A stretch of 64,000 nucleotides of DNA, from assembly GCA_947497175.1 (NCBI GenBank), contig CANMFM010000002.1, positions 293,620-357,619 on the forward strand, in the 5' to 3' direction. This document shows, piece after piece, positions 55,733 to 64,000 of this stretch. The notes beneath the pieces are model-generated. The model was given only the letters and a program-made list of their open reading frames with translations. It had not been told where the DNA came from and made no database searches. Within the stretch, counting starts at the first letter, position 1; each line of letters begins with the position of its first letter. The DNA is from an uncultured Aquimarina sp. (GTDB lineage: Bacteria > Bacteroidota > Bacteroidia > Flavobacteriales > Flavobacteriaceae). The translations under genes were made by a program, and so were the position numbers.

Positions 55733-55882
55733 ATGAAAAAAATAATAAAAACATTTTGCGCAATTCTATTTTTAAGTGCTTCTTTTATGGCCTGTGAAGC
55801 AGACCCTGTAAGTGATGAAGTTGGTATCGAAGACCAAGAAATATTGGGAGAAGATGGACATGAAGATGTATTGCCAGGTTAA
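55733..55882 (+). CDS. Micro-lipoprotein 2, 49 aa
   Basis: Start MKKIIKTFCAILFLSASFMAC (Cys 21 as lipobox Cys), then EADPVSDEVGIEDQ and the ending EDGHEDVLPG. The gene follows its paralogue after 38 bp and is closed by a terminator, so the two form a small operon. Conservation of both the lipobox and the acidic C-terminal block, despite changed DNA in between, supports real coding. No homologous domain is known to me. Expected location is the envelope, lipid-anchored. Confidence 0.8.
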   Translation: MKKIIKTFCAILFLSASFMACEADPVSDEVGIEDQEILGEDGHEDVLPG

Positions 55883-55900
55883 AGTTACATTAAAGTATAA

Positions 55901-55940
55901 AAAAAGGAGATTTTTGACTGTTTAAAAATCTCCTTTTTTT
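55901..55940 (+). terminator. Terminator after the micro-lipoprotein pair
   Basis: AAAAAGGAGATTTTT (55901-55915) pairs with AAAAATCTCCTTTTT (55924-55938), with a T-run. It separates the pair from the sensor kinase gene. Confidence 0.9.
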
Positions 55941-55978
55941 ATATTTAGAAAGTAATTTATAATGTTTCATTAAAGTTT

Positions 55979-58042
55979 ATGAAATTTTTATTTAGAAAAA
56001 TATTTATTTTCAGCTTTTTTTATTTGGTCTCATGCAGTACCAAGAACTCAGATAATAGTAGTTATGAAGTAAATGAGCTTAAATTTAATTTAATCAATGA
56101 AGATTTAAGTAAATTTAATGATAGATCTCGATCAATTAACGATAGAAAGGATGACCTAAAAAAAGCTTATGGGGTTATTAGTACTTTACCAAATAGTAAA
56201 TTGAAAATAGAAAAACTTCATGAAACGTCAATTGGATATTATTCATTAAAGGATTACGAGAGTTATAAACAATTGAGTAGAAAAGCTCTTGAATTGTCAA
56301 AGGTTCTATTTGATTCAATTGAGATGGCAAAATCTTATGGTTTTTTAGGTATATACTATAGGAATAATGAATTGGATAGTGCATATACAAATTTTAATGA
56401 AGCCGATAAAATATATCTTTCTTTGGATAAAAGTAAGTCGTATAATTCCTCTGAATATGCATATAACCACGGTAAAGTTTTAATTGATTTAGCTAAGTTA
56501 TCGCGAAAAGTAAAAGATTACACAAAAAGTGAGGATCTTACAATAAGAGCTATTAAAAAATTTGAATTGGCTGATAACAAAGAAGAGTCGTATATACCCT
56601 TATCATATTCTAATTTAGGTACGGTTGCCAAGTTATTAGGAAGGTATGATGATGCAGTGTATTATCATTTAAAGTCTATTGAATATGCTAAAAACACAAA
56701 AAAAGAGACTTTATATGCTGTTTTAGGAAATAATAATATAGGTACTGTATATAAATCTCAGGAAAAATATAAAGAAGCGAAAGAATATTATAATAAAGCT
56801 TTACAATATAAAGATTTCTTGGTAAAAAGACCTAAGAGACATGCATTATTGTTAGATAACTTAGCTTATGCGAATTTTTTATCTGGAGATAAAAGAAAAA
56901 GTGTAGAAGAATTATTTTATAAAGCTTTAAGGAAAAGAGATAGTATAAATGATCAAGTTGGTATAGTGACAAATTCTTTACATTTGGCAGAATACTATAA
57001 ATCGATAGAGAACGATAGTTTAGCCAATTTGTTTGCAGAAAAGGCTAAAAATACTGCTTTACAGGTAAAGACTAATGAAGAATTACTTAGATCTTATCAA
57101 CTGCTTTCTGAAATTTCCGATAGTAAGACCGGTTTAAATTATGCTAAAAGTTATATAAAACTGAATGATAGTATTGTGAAAGAAGAGAGGAAATTTAGAA
57201 ATAAGTTCGCTCGTATAAAGTTTGAGACAGATGAAATCGCCCAGCAAAACCTCCAAATCAGTCGAGAAAATGAAATCCTTGTGATTGCGATACTGGGATT
57301 AACCGCCTTGTTTTTGTTAGGGTATATTATCTTTAGGCAGCAACAAAGCAATAAAGAACTGGTGTTTGCACAGACCCAGCAAGAGGCCAATCAAGAGATT
57401 TATCGTTTACTGCTTAACCAGCAAATCAAACTGGAAGAAGGCCGGCAACTAGAGCAAAAACGTATGTCCGAAGAGCTGCACGATGGGGTGTTAGGTAGAT
57501 TATTTGGGGTGCGATTAAGCCTGGATGGCATCAACCAACGGGCCAACGACGGGTTTACCGAAGCCAGAAACAAATATATCGATGAGCTTAAATCAATAGA
57601 AAAAGAAATACGATTAATCTCTCACGATCTGGGCACAGAGGCCTTACCTTCTGATGTGGCCTATATAGATGCTGTAGAAAGTTTGATTAGTGATCTGTGC
57701 GACGTTAATGATATTAATTTCGAATTTAATAATGACGAAAACATTGATTGGGAACATATCGATGATCAAAAAAAGGTAAACTTGTTTCGGATTTTACAAG
57801 AATCATTGCAAAATATTTTTAAACATGCCAATGCAAAAAGTATAAAAATTAATTTCGATTATATTGAAGATAAAATAAATCTTACTATCTTGGATGATGG
57901 AATAGGATTCAAAAGCGAAAAGGTTAAAAAAGGAATTGGCTTAAAGAATATTACCTCCAGGGTTAGTCAGATGAGTGGAGTAGTTCAATTTTTAAGTAAT
58001 AAAGATTCGGGAACTATAGTTTCGGTTAGTGTTCCGACTTAA
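55979..58042 (+). CDS. TPR-domain sensor histidine kinase (HisKA_3 type)
   Basis: A 687-residue kinase with a lipobox-like signal (LVSCSTK, Cys ~19). TPR repeats span ~60-410 (e.g. SNLGTVAKLLGRYDDAVYYHLKSIE); one membrane helix follows at ~440-457 (LVIAILGLTALFLLGYIIF). Then come a coiled coil, the HisKA_3 phospho-His 501 in EELHDGV, and an HATPase (LFRILQESLQNIFKHA, DDGIGFK, GIGLKNI). Bases ~57236-57660 are clearly GC-richer than both sides, suggesting a recombined segment. The adjacent LuxR-type regulator, 105 bp downstream, is the expected partner. TPRs suggest protein or peptide sensing. Confidence 0.93.
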   Translation: MKFLFRKIFIFSFFYLVSCSTKNSDNSSYEVNELKFNLINEDLSKFNDRSRSINDRKDDLKKAYGVISTLPNSKLKIEKLHETSIGYYSLKDYESYKQLSRKALELSKVLFDSIEMAKSYGFLGIYYRNNELDSAYTNFNEADKIYLSLDKSKSYNSSEYAYNHGKVLIDLAKLSRKVKDYTKSEDLTIRAIKKFELADNKEESYIPLSYSNLGTVAKLLGRYDDAVYYHLKSIEYAKNTKKETLYAVLGNNNIGTVYKSQEKYKEAKEYYNKALQYKDFLVKRPKRHALLLDNLAYANFLSGDKRKSVEELFYKALRKRDSINDQVGIVTNSLHLAEYYKSIENDSLANLFAEKAKNTALQVKTNEELLRSYQLLSEISDSKTGLNYAKSYIKLNDSIVKEERKFRNKFARIKFETDEIAQQNLQISRENEILVIAILGLTALFLLGYIIFRQQQSNKELVFAQTQQEANQEIYRLLLNQQIKLEEGRQLEQKRMSEELHDGVLGRLFGVRLSLDGINQRANDGFTEARNKYIDELKSIEKEIRLISHDLGTEALPSDVAYIDAVESLISDLCDVNDINFEFNNDENIDWEHIDDQKKVNLFRILQESLQNIFKHANAKSIKINFDYIEDKINLTILDDGIGFKSEKVKKGIGLKNITSRVSQMSGVVQFLSNKDSGTIVSVSVPT

Positions 58043-58147
58043 AAAATTAAACGTATCATTCTAAAAAGTGATCATACTATTTTACTAAGAACAAAGTTTA
58101 TAAAGTATGACATTATATTTTAGAGCTAAAAACAACAAATTTTTGAA

Positions 58148-58819
58148 ATGAAGAAAAAGCTAAAAGTTCTTATGATTGATGATCACCCAATGATCATCGA
58201 AGGATATAAGAATACCTTATTAGGTGAAAATCAAAAAGAATATCAAATCAAGATCGATATTGCATCCAATTGTGATGATGCATATGATAGAATCTTGAAA
58301 TCTTCTCAGTCTACTCCTTATGATATGCTTTTTGTAGATATAAAATTGCCTCCATCATCCGACGGTACCATTACCTCTGGCGAGGATTTGGCAAAACATG
58401 CCAAAGAACTACTTCCAAAAGCAAAGATCATTATCTTAACGATGCACAGAGAAGACCATAGAATCCATAATATTCTTAAAAATATAAATCCAACTGGCTT
58501 TTTGATCAAAAGTGACCTTACCTCAAGCGAGTTATTACTGGCGTTTAATAATATTGTTAAAGGTAAAGCATATTATAGCGCTACGGTCAACGATCATTTC
58601 AGAAAAATGATGACTAACAAGTTTTCTTTAGATGAGAAGAATTTAAAGATTTTATATCATCTATCCAGAGGAGTTAAAACAAAAAACCTTCCAAATTATG
58701 TAAGTCTTTCTCTAAGTGCCATCGAAAAGAGAAAGAATCAAATAAAAGAGATGTTCTCTATTGCTAAGGCAGATGACCAAAAGCTTTTAGAAGAAGCTCG
58801 AAAAAGAGGGTTTATATAG
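58148..58819 (+). CDS. LuxR/NarL-type response regulator
   Basis: A 223-residue regulator. Receiver ~1-130 with MIDDHPMI, phosphoacceptor Asp 64 in LFVDIKLPP, Thr in IILTMHRED and Lys in GFLIKSD. C-terminal LuxR-like helix-turn-helix (~160-215: LKILYHLSRGVKTKNLPNYVSLSLSAIEKRKNQIKEMF); the usual 'Lt.rE..Vl.lia.G' motif is divergent, so recognition may differ from standard NarL. It forms a two-component pair with the TPR kinase and ends in a good terminator. A target could be the giant adhesin gene downstream. Confidence 0.9.
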   Translation: MKKKLKVLMIDDHPMIIEGYKNTLLGENQKEYQIKIDIASNCDDAYDRILKSSQSTPYDMLFVDIKLPPSSDGTITSGEDLAKHAKELLPKAKIIILTMHREDHRIHNILKNINPTGFLIKSDLTSSELLLAFNNIVKGKAYYSATVNDHFRKMMTNKFSLDEKNLKILYHLSRGVKTKNLPNYVSLSLSAIEKRKNQIKEMFSIAKADDQKLLEEARKRGFI

Positions 58820-58851
58820 GCTCACCTTGTATGATAAATAAATATAATAAC

Positions 58852-58879
58852 AGGCTGTTCTTTACGAGCGGCCTTTTTT
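58852..58879 (+). terminator. Terminator after the response regulator
   Basis: AGGCTGTTC (58852-58860) pairs with GAGCGGCCT (58866-58874), using two G-U pairs, followed by a T-run. Confidence 0.8.
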
Positions 58880-59161
58880 AGTTATTAAACATATCAAAAA
58901 ATACTTATTTTTTTTAAGTTTATTTAGAATGTGTCATATCGATATAATTTTTAATCAGTATAGTATTTACGATTTTTTTTTTATTACTTTGTGGTATTGA
59001 ATGCTTAACGTATAATTAACAAATACCCTAGTCTATAAAAAACATTACTTTTATTTTTTACATCGTCAAAGTATCCCCCTTTTTTGGCTATACACTGGTC
59101 TAGTGTTTCTTGTCATATATACGTATTTTATGAATAGTTCTCTTGATGTAGAACAGAAGCG

Positions 59162-59190
59162 GCTAACATAATCATATTTTTTATGTTAGC
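59162..59190. promoter_or_regulatory. 10-bp stem hairpin upstream of the adhesin
   Basis: GCTAACATAA (59162-59171) and TTATGTTAGC (59181-59190) are perfect inverted arms with a 9-nt loop and no T-run behind, so it is not an ordinary terminator. Confidence 0.4.
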
Positions 59191-59276
59191 TTCCATATCT
59201 ACTATGAATATACATATCGTAGCAGTGTCTTTTAATGTTGCTTTTTATGATTGATTCATGGTGTTATTATACAATG

Positions 59277-59300
59277 TGGTATACAATATATCGTATACCA
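59277..59300. promoter_or_regulatory. TGGTATAC-8-GTATACCA dyad upstream of the adhesin
   Basis: Perfect 8-bp arms around 8 nt, about 240 bp before the adhesin start. This fits an operator for a dimeric regulator. Confidence 0.4.
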
Positions 59301-59540
59301 TAGTACAGCTGAAGTTTCACAAGTGACAAAGTAGATAGTATTTGATTAAAATAGAAAATAAAAGAGTTTTTGTGTTTTGATTTATCTAAAGAAAAAAGCT
59401 TTTAGTCGATATAAAATGACGTTTCGTCGATGATTATAATAAATTTGAATCAAAAAAAGTGTTATTTTATGAAAGGTATATGAATTTAGTGCTTTCAAAA
59501 AAACAAATACTCCTTAAATATGATATTTAACTAACCGCCT

Positions 59541-62500
59541 ATGAAAATAATTACTTATACTCGATTTTTTAAACTCTTCTTTTTATTTCTGGTATTGATT
59601 TCTAGTAAAATTGAAGCTCAGGTTTGTGGCGTAGTAACCACATTATATCAAACAGAAGGGCAGTCAGGTACCCCCAGAGTTTTAAGATACAATCCTTTTA
59701 TACAAGAATATGTACAGGTTGGGGTATTGCAGGGTGCAGCCGCGGGAACATCTTCTAACTCTGCGTACAATGCTTTTACAGAGTTAGTATATTCTAGTGA
59801 GGGAGGTCAGGTAATTAGATCATATGACCCGGCAAATAATTATCAGTTTGAAGGTGATCTTACTATTACCAACTTAACAGCTACCGCTGGGGGTTTTAAT
59901 AATACACTTTTTGCACAAAATGAATTCATTGGTCGAGTGGATGGCAATGATATTTTATTAATTGATATTGATGGATTGCCTCTGCCTGCTACAATAGATG
60001 TTACTAACACAAGAGTACAAGTAATAGCAAAGGTCAATAACAATCCCGGGGCAACGCCTTCCATACCAACCCCTGCCGACTATTCTTTTATCAATGGATT
60101 TATCTACGGTGTTAATGGCTCTACCTTAGTAGTAATAGATACAAGTAACGGAAATGCCGTTACAAGAAGTCTTAATTTCACAGGTACTGTAGGAGCAGCC
60201 CCTATTGGAGGTTTTGGTGCTGCCTGGCAGGATAGAGACGGTAATTTTTACACATTCAACAATGGCAACGGTAATATTTATCGGATTGCCAATATCGAGA
60301 CTATATTTTTGGCTACCAGTGCACCTTCAGATGTGATTACTGCCGAGCAAGTATTAGTAGCTAATCCGTCAGGACTTAATGATGGATATGCTTGTGAAAT
60401 TCAACCCAACCCACTAGACTGGGATGGAGATAATATTAATGATGATGTAGATATAGATGATGATAATGATGGGATTTTAGACACTGTAGAAAATGGTGGA
60501 AATGATCCTAATGCAGACGTTGATGGAGATGGTGTTCGTGCCTTAATTGATGACGATGATAATAATGGAAGCGTTGGTAATGATAATGGACGTGTCGAAA
60601 CTATTTTCGATTTTGATGGAGATGGCGTTCCAAATTCTTTCGATTTAGATTCTGATAATGATGGTATTATAGACAATATTGAAGGGCAGACTACTACGGG
60701 ATATGTTGCCCCTAGTAACAATGATGCTGACATGGATGGTTTAGATGATAATTATGAAGGAGGGGGAGATGCAGGTGTCACACCAGTTAACACAGATGGA
60801 TCTTTGGCAATATCAGATACAATTCCGGATTATTTAGACCCGGATAGTGATAACGATGGTATTTTGGATACCATTGAAGCCTATGACATCAATGGTGATA
60901 ATACTTCTGAAACGGTACCTACAGGGAATGATACAGATTTTGATGGGATAGATGATGCATTTGATTTGGTCATTGGTGGAGCTTCTGATCCAGCTGCTTC
61001 CGACAATAATGGTCAATTCCCGACTGATTTTCCAGATGATGATAGTCCGGGGAATGATAGAGATTGGAGGGATCCTTCAGATAGAGACTCTGATGGATCT
61101 ATCAACGAAGTTGATCTAGATGATGATAACGATGGGATTTTAGATGAATCCGAATATGACGCAGCTTTAGATCCTTTTGGAGATGAAGACGGTGATGGGG
61201 TTCCTAATTTTTCTGATGTTGATCAATTAGATTTGCCAGGTGACGGATCAAATACAGATTATACAGATAGTGATAACAATGGAGTTCCAGATGTTTATGA
61301 TCTTGATAATGATGGTATTCCAAATCACCTGGACTTAGATAGTGATAATGATGGTATTACAGATAATGTAGAAGCACAACCAACTATCGGTTATATTGCT
61401 CCTAGTGGTATAGGTCCAGGGATAACAGATGGAAATAATAATGGAGTAGACGATAATTATGAAACCGCTCAGGGCGGAACTGATTTAGGAGCAGGTGTCA
61501 ATTCTGATACAGATTTACTTCCGGATTTTTTAGATACGAATTCTGATGATGAAGGTGATAATGACACCATAGAAGCAGGTTTTACTCCGGCAGTTACTAC
61601 AAATGATAGTGATGGAGATGGTATTCTAGACGATTATGACGATATCAATGGTCCGATAGTTCAGGATGACCAAACTTTTGGAGCCATTGGACTACCAAAT
61701 AATCAAAACCCACCTACCACCGAGGTGGATTTTAGAGAAGATATTATAGGTATTGATACCGATGGAGATAATTCTTTTGATACGGTAGATTTAGATGATG
61801 ATAATGACGGTATTTTAGATACCGCTGAAAATACATTGGGCGTTGATCCATCAGCTGATGCCGATGGCGATGGTATTCCAAACTATCAGGATTTTGATGA
61901 CAATGGAAGTGCGACCGCTCCTGTATGTCTTGATGCGGATTTAAATGGTATCTGTGATACCTTAGATCCAGCTTTTGACAATGACCAGGATGGAGTACCA
62001 AATCACTATGATATTGATAGTGATAATGATGGTATTTACGATGTGATAGAAACCGGCGGTACGGATGCAAATAATGATGGTCGAGCCGATGATGACGATA
62101 ACAACACAGACAATACAGCTACAAATGGTATCCCTACCTCAGCAGGAGCGGGAGTTTCTACTCCAACCGAGACCACAGTAGGCACTCCAGATTATTTAAA
62201 TTTAGATAGTGACGGTGATGGTTGTAGTGATGCGAACGAGGCCTATGCCAGTGGTACTGCCGATGGTGGTGATACAGGAGTCTATGGTCCGGATCCTGCT
62301 ACGGTTAATCCTGCCACAGGAGTGGTGACTTCAGGTACCCCTGCACCAAGTTATGCTGCCCCGGCAGACGTTGATAGTAATGGTACTGATGATTACCAGC
62401 AAGTTGGCGGTCCTGATGGTGATGGTGATGGGATCTCAGATGCTTGTGATCCTGTATTTGACGATAATGATAATGATGGTGTAGGGGATGCTTTAGATTT

Positions 62501-64000
62501 AGATGATGATAATGACGGTATTTTAGATACCGCTGAAAACACACTGGGCGTTGATCCATCAGCTGATGCCGATGGCGATGGTATTCCAAACTATCAGGAT
62601 TTTGATGACAATGGAAGTGCAACCGCTCCAGTATGTCTTGATGCGGATTTAAATGGTATCTGTGATACCTTAGATCCAGCTTTTGATAATGATCAGGATG
62701 GTGTTCCTAATCATTTCGATTTAGATGCCGATAATGATGGGATTCCTGATAATATAGAAGTACAGACAACAGGAGGGTATATTGCACCAGTGGCGACAAC
62801 ACCTGCAGAATATATTGCAAATAATGGAATGAATAATGCTTATCTAACAACTAATGGAGGTGGGCCAGGATTTAATCCTGTAAATACTGATGGTACTGCT
62901 GATACAATACCAGATTATCTTGATACCGATAGTGATGAAGATTCCATTTTAGATATTCAGGAGAATGGAGATACTGATAATGCAATAGTAGTTTTTGCAG
63001 ATGCTGATGGAGATGGAATAGATGATCTTTTCGATACGGTAGATAATACGGTAACATGGGATGTGAACGACGCAGTAACCACTGGAGATGTTTCCAATTT
63101 ACAAACTATATACGGAGATTTTGATAGTGATGCTGATCCTATACCAGTGCCATTAGATAGTGATCTTTCTTTTAGAGATAATTGCCAAATAATTGCAGGA
63201 GTAATTGCAGCCGATGAGACGATTTGTGAAGGCGATGATCCAATTGCATTTACTGAAACTACCGCAACAAGTATAGATGCGGGTAGTATTACCTATCAAT
63301 GGCAAAGCAGTACAACAAGTGCAGTAGCTGGTTTTGCAGATTTAGTAGGTGAGACGAATACAACATATGATAGCCCGGTATTAACGCAAGATACATGGTT
63401 CAAACGTATAGACACAAATACTCTAAATGGAAACTCTTGCAGTGTTGAGACTAATGTAGTTGCCGTAACCGTAAATAACATTACTGCGGGTGTCATTGCA
63501 GCCGATGAGACGATTTGTGAGGGCGGCGATCCAGTTGCTTTTACAGAAATTACCGCTACAGTTGCCGATGGTACAGTAACCTATCAATGGCAGAGTAGCA
63601 CGACAGGAGCGACAGGGCCATTTACAGATATTACCGGAGCGACTAGTGCGACTTTTGATAGTGCGGTGTTAACTCAAGATACGTGGTTCCAACGAGTAGA
63701 TACTTCAACATTAAATACAGTTGCCTGTACGGCAACAACCAATGTCGTTGCTGTAACTGTAAATAACATCATTGCCGGAGTCATTGCAGCCGATGAGACG
63801 ATTTGTGAAGGTGGTGATCCAGTTGCTTTTACAGAAACTGCGGCTACAGTTGCCGATGGTACAGTAACCTATCAATGGCAGAGTAGTACCACTGGAGCTG
63901 CAGGGCCATTTGCAGATATTACCGGAGAAATATTGTCAACATATAATAGTCCAGTGTTAACCCAGGATACGTGGTTCCGACGAGTAGATACTTCAACATT
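59541..64000 (+). CDS. Giant secreted calcium-binding-repeat (TSP3) adhesin, 3'-truncated by the window
   Basis: Not in the track because no stop is reached; it is open from the ATG at 59541 to base 64000 (about 1486 residues). A signal peptide (SSKIEAQ, ~27) precedes a beta-propeller-like N-domain (~28-290). Next come ~25 DxDxDG-type thrombospondin-3/calcium-binding repeats (e.g. DLDDDNDGILDT; ~295-1215), then Ig-like repeats of 96-97 residues starting AGVIAADETICEGGDP at about residues 1220, 1317 and 1413. T9SS export is likely, but the C-terminus is outside. Two ~190-bp stretches (61791- and 62499-) are nearly identical, a recent internal duplication. It is probably a cell-surface adhesion or gliding protein. 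Confidence 0.93.
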   Translation, partial: MKIITYTRFFKLFFLFLVLISSKIEAQVCGVVTTLYQTEGQSGTPRVLRYNPFIQEYVQVGVLQGAAAGTSSNSAYNAFTELVYSSEGGQVIRSYDPANNYQFEGDLTITNLTATAGGFNNTLFAQNEFIGRVDGNDILLIDIDGLPLPATIDVTNTRVQVIAKVNNNPGATPSIPTPADYSFINGFIYGVNGSTLVVIDTSNGNAVTRSLNFTGTVGAAPIGGFGAAWQDRDGNFYTFNNGNGNIYRIANIETIFLATSAPSDVITAEQVLVANPSGLNDGYACEIQPNPLDWDGDNINDDVDIDDDNDGILDTVENGGNDPNADVDGDGVRALIDDDDNNGSVGNDNGRVETIFDFDGDGVPNSFDLDSDNDGIIDNIEGQTTTGYVAPSNNDADMDGLDDNYEGGGDAGVTPVNTDGSLAISDTIPDYLDPDSDNDGILDTIEAYDINGDNTSETVPTGNDTDFDGIDDAFDLVIGGASDPAASDNNGQFPTDFPDDDSPGNDRDWRDPSDRDSDGSINEVDLDDDNDGILDESEYDAALDPFGDEDGDGVPNFSDVDQLDLPGDGSNTDYTDSDNNGVPDVYDLDNDGIPNHLDLDSDNDGITDNVEAQPTIGYIAPSGIGPGITDGNNNGVDDNYETAQGGTDLGAGVNSDTDLLPDFLDTNSDDEGDNDTIEAGFTPAVTTNDSDGDGILDDYDDINGPIVQDDQTFGAIGLPNNQNPPTTEVDFREDIIGIDTDGDNSFDTVDLDDDNDGILDTAENTLGVDPSADADGDGIPNYQDFDDNGSATAPVCLDADLNGICDTLDPAFDNDQDGVPNHYDIDSDNDGIYDVIETGGTDANNDGRADDDDNNTDNTATNGIPTSAGAGVSTPTETTVGTPDYLNLDSDGDGCSDANEAYASGTADGGDTGVYGPDPATVNPATGVVTSGTPAPSYAAPADVDSNGTDDYQQVGGPDGDGDGISDACDPVFDDNDNDGVGDALDLDDDNDGILDTAENTLGVDPSADADGDGIPNYQDFDDNGSATAPVCLDADLNGICDTLDPAFDNDQDGVPNHFDLDADNDGIPDNIEVQTTGGYIAPVATTPAEYIANNGMNNAYLTTNGGGPGFNPVNTDGTADTIPDYLDTDSDEDSILDIQENGDTDNAIVVFADADGDGIDDLFDTVDNTVTWDVNDAVTTGDVSNLQTIYGDFDSDADPIPVPLDSDLSFRDNCQIIAGVIAADETICEGDDPIAFTETTATSIDAGSITYQWQSSTTSAVAGFADLVGETNTTYDSPVLTQDTWFKRIDTNTLNGNSCSVETNVVAVTVNNITAGVIAADETICEGGDPVAFTEITATVADGTVTYQWQSSTTGATGPFTDITGATSATFDSAVLTQDTWFQRVDTSTLNTVACTATTNVVAVTVNNIIAGVIAADETICEGGDPVAFTETAATVADGTVTYQWQSSTTGAAGPFADITGEILSTYNSPVLTQDTWFRRVDTST
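61791..62687. repeat. Internal duplication in the adhesin gene, 708-bp offset
   Basis: Bases 61791-61979 recur at 62499-62687 with about four differences seen by eye (e.g. AATACATTG versus AACACACTG). The offset is a multiple of three, so the frame is kept. Confidence 0.85.
63200..64000. repeat. Ig-like tandem repeats, 288-291 bp period
   Basis: GCCGATGAGACGATTTGTGA occurs at 63210, 63501 and 63789, spacing 291 and 288 bp. The units are similar at the DNA level over most of their length, and the third runs off the window. Confidence 0.92.

Larger units (their letters stand above)
58820..59540. other. 721-bp gene-free region before the adhesin
   Basis: It is AT-rich with no credible ORF. Apart from the terminator it has two dyads: GCTAACATAA/TTATGTTAGC (59162-59190) and TGGTATAC/GTATACCA (59277-59300). 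The length and structure suggest a complex promoter, long leader or a small RNA gene. Confidence 0.5.

Noticed and set aside
61744-63057. His/Tyr-rich minus-strand ORFs in the adhesin region
   Set aside because: They are shadows of the plus-strand GAT/GAY-rich TSP3 codons (Asp codons read as His/Ile/Tyr on the other strand).

Overview
The window looks like chromosomal DNA of a marine-type flavobacterium (Bacteroidota, Flavobacteriaceae; an Aquimarina-like genome would fit, but I cannot confirm the genus from sequence alone). The reasons are low GC, a hybrid two-component regulator, several TonB-dependent receptors, a type IX secretion C-terminal sorting domain, CxxCH haem-binding and DUF4252 proteins typical of Flavobacteriia, and sparse Shine-Dalgarno signals. 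I see no rRNA, tRNA, CRISPR array, phage or transposase gene.

Layout. 1-9.4 kb: 3' part of a hybrid two-component (HTCS) regulator, a secreted unknown, a TonB-dependent outer-membrane receptor, nitronate monooxygenase, an SRPBCC protein and a secreted EreA/ChaN-like protein. 9.9-17.8 kb: a membrane AraC regulator, a DUF6252-like lipoprotein, a PDZ-alpha/beta hydrolase, MnmE, a secreted trypsin-like protease with a T9SS tail, and a DUF4870 protein. 17.9-26 kb: nitrogen assimilation, with amt-glnB divergent from gltB-gltD across an intergenic region that holds a LacI-like dyad. 26.2-37.6 kb: a peroxiredoxin-like protein, a large phosphoesterase/kinase-like/beta-barrel lipoprotein, a PLP dehydratase, and a run of housekeeping enzymes on the minus strand ending with dnaN and a DinB-family protein. 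37.6-46.3 kb: a 42-bp tandem repeat array followed by a vitamin B12 locus: btuC- and btuF-like importer genes without an ATPase, a Dph6-like PP-loop ATPase, cobC-cobS-cobT-cobU for cobinamide salvage, and a cobalamin riboswitch in front of a BtuB-like receptor. 46.3-53.9 kb: an S41 protease, a sigma factor/anti-sigma-like/DUF4252/DUF4252 cassette, purB, a HEAT-like protein, a haem-binding-domain protein and a sirtuin. 54.4-64 kb: a LytTR regulator with Glu in place of the phosphoacceptor Asp, two tandem ~50-residue lipoproteins missed by the ORF track, a TPR sensor kinase with a GC-rich insert-like segment, a LuxR-type response regulator, and the 5' 4.46 kb of a giant secreted calcium-binding-repeat (TSP3) adhesin that runs off the window.

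How the parts work together. The riboswitch, BtuB-like receptor, BtuF/BtuC and CobUTSC make a coherent B12/cobinamide uptake and salvage unit. Amt, P-II and GltBD make an ammonium-to-glutamate unit. The 54.4-64 kb block looks like a signalling island (two regulators, a kinase and micro-lipoproteins) beside a large surface protein. This block is my best candidate for an undescribed system, but the functional link is inference from adjacency only.

Intergenic DNA carries at least two dispersed repeat families: one with TATCGAG boxes (four copies), and one with long terminal stems whose sequence differs between copies while pairing is kept (two copies, both between convergent genes). It also holds several precise dyads just upstream of start codons.
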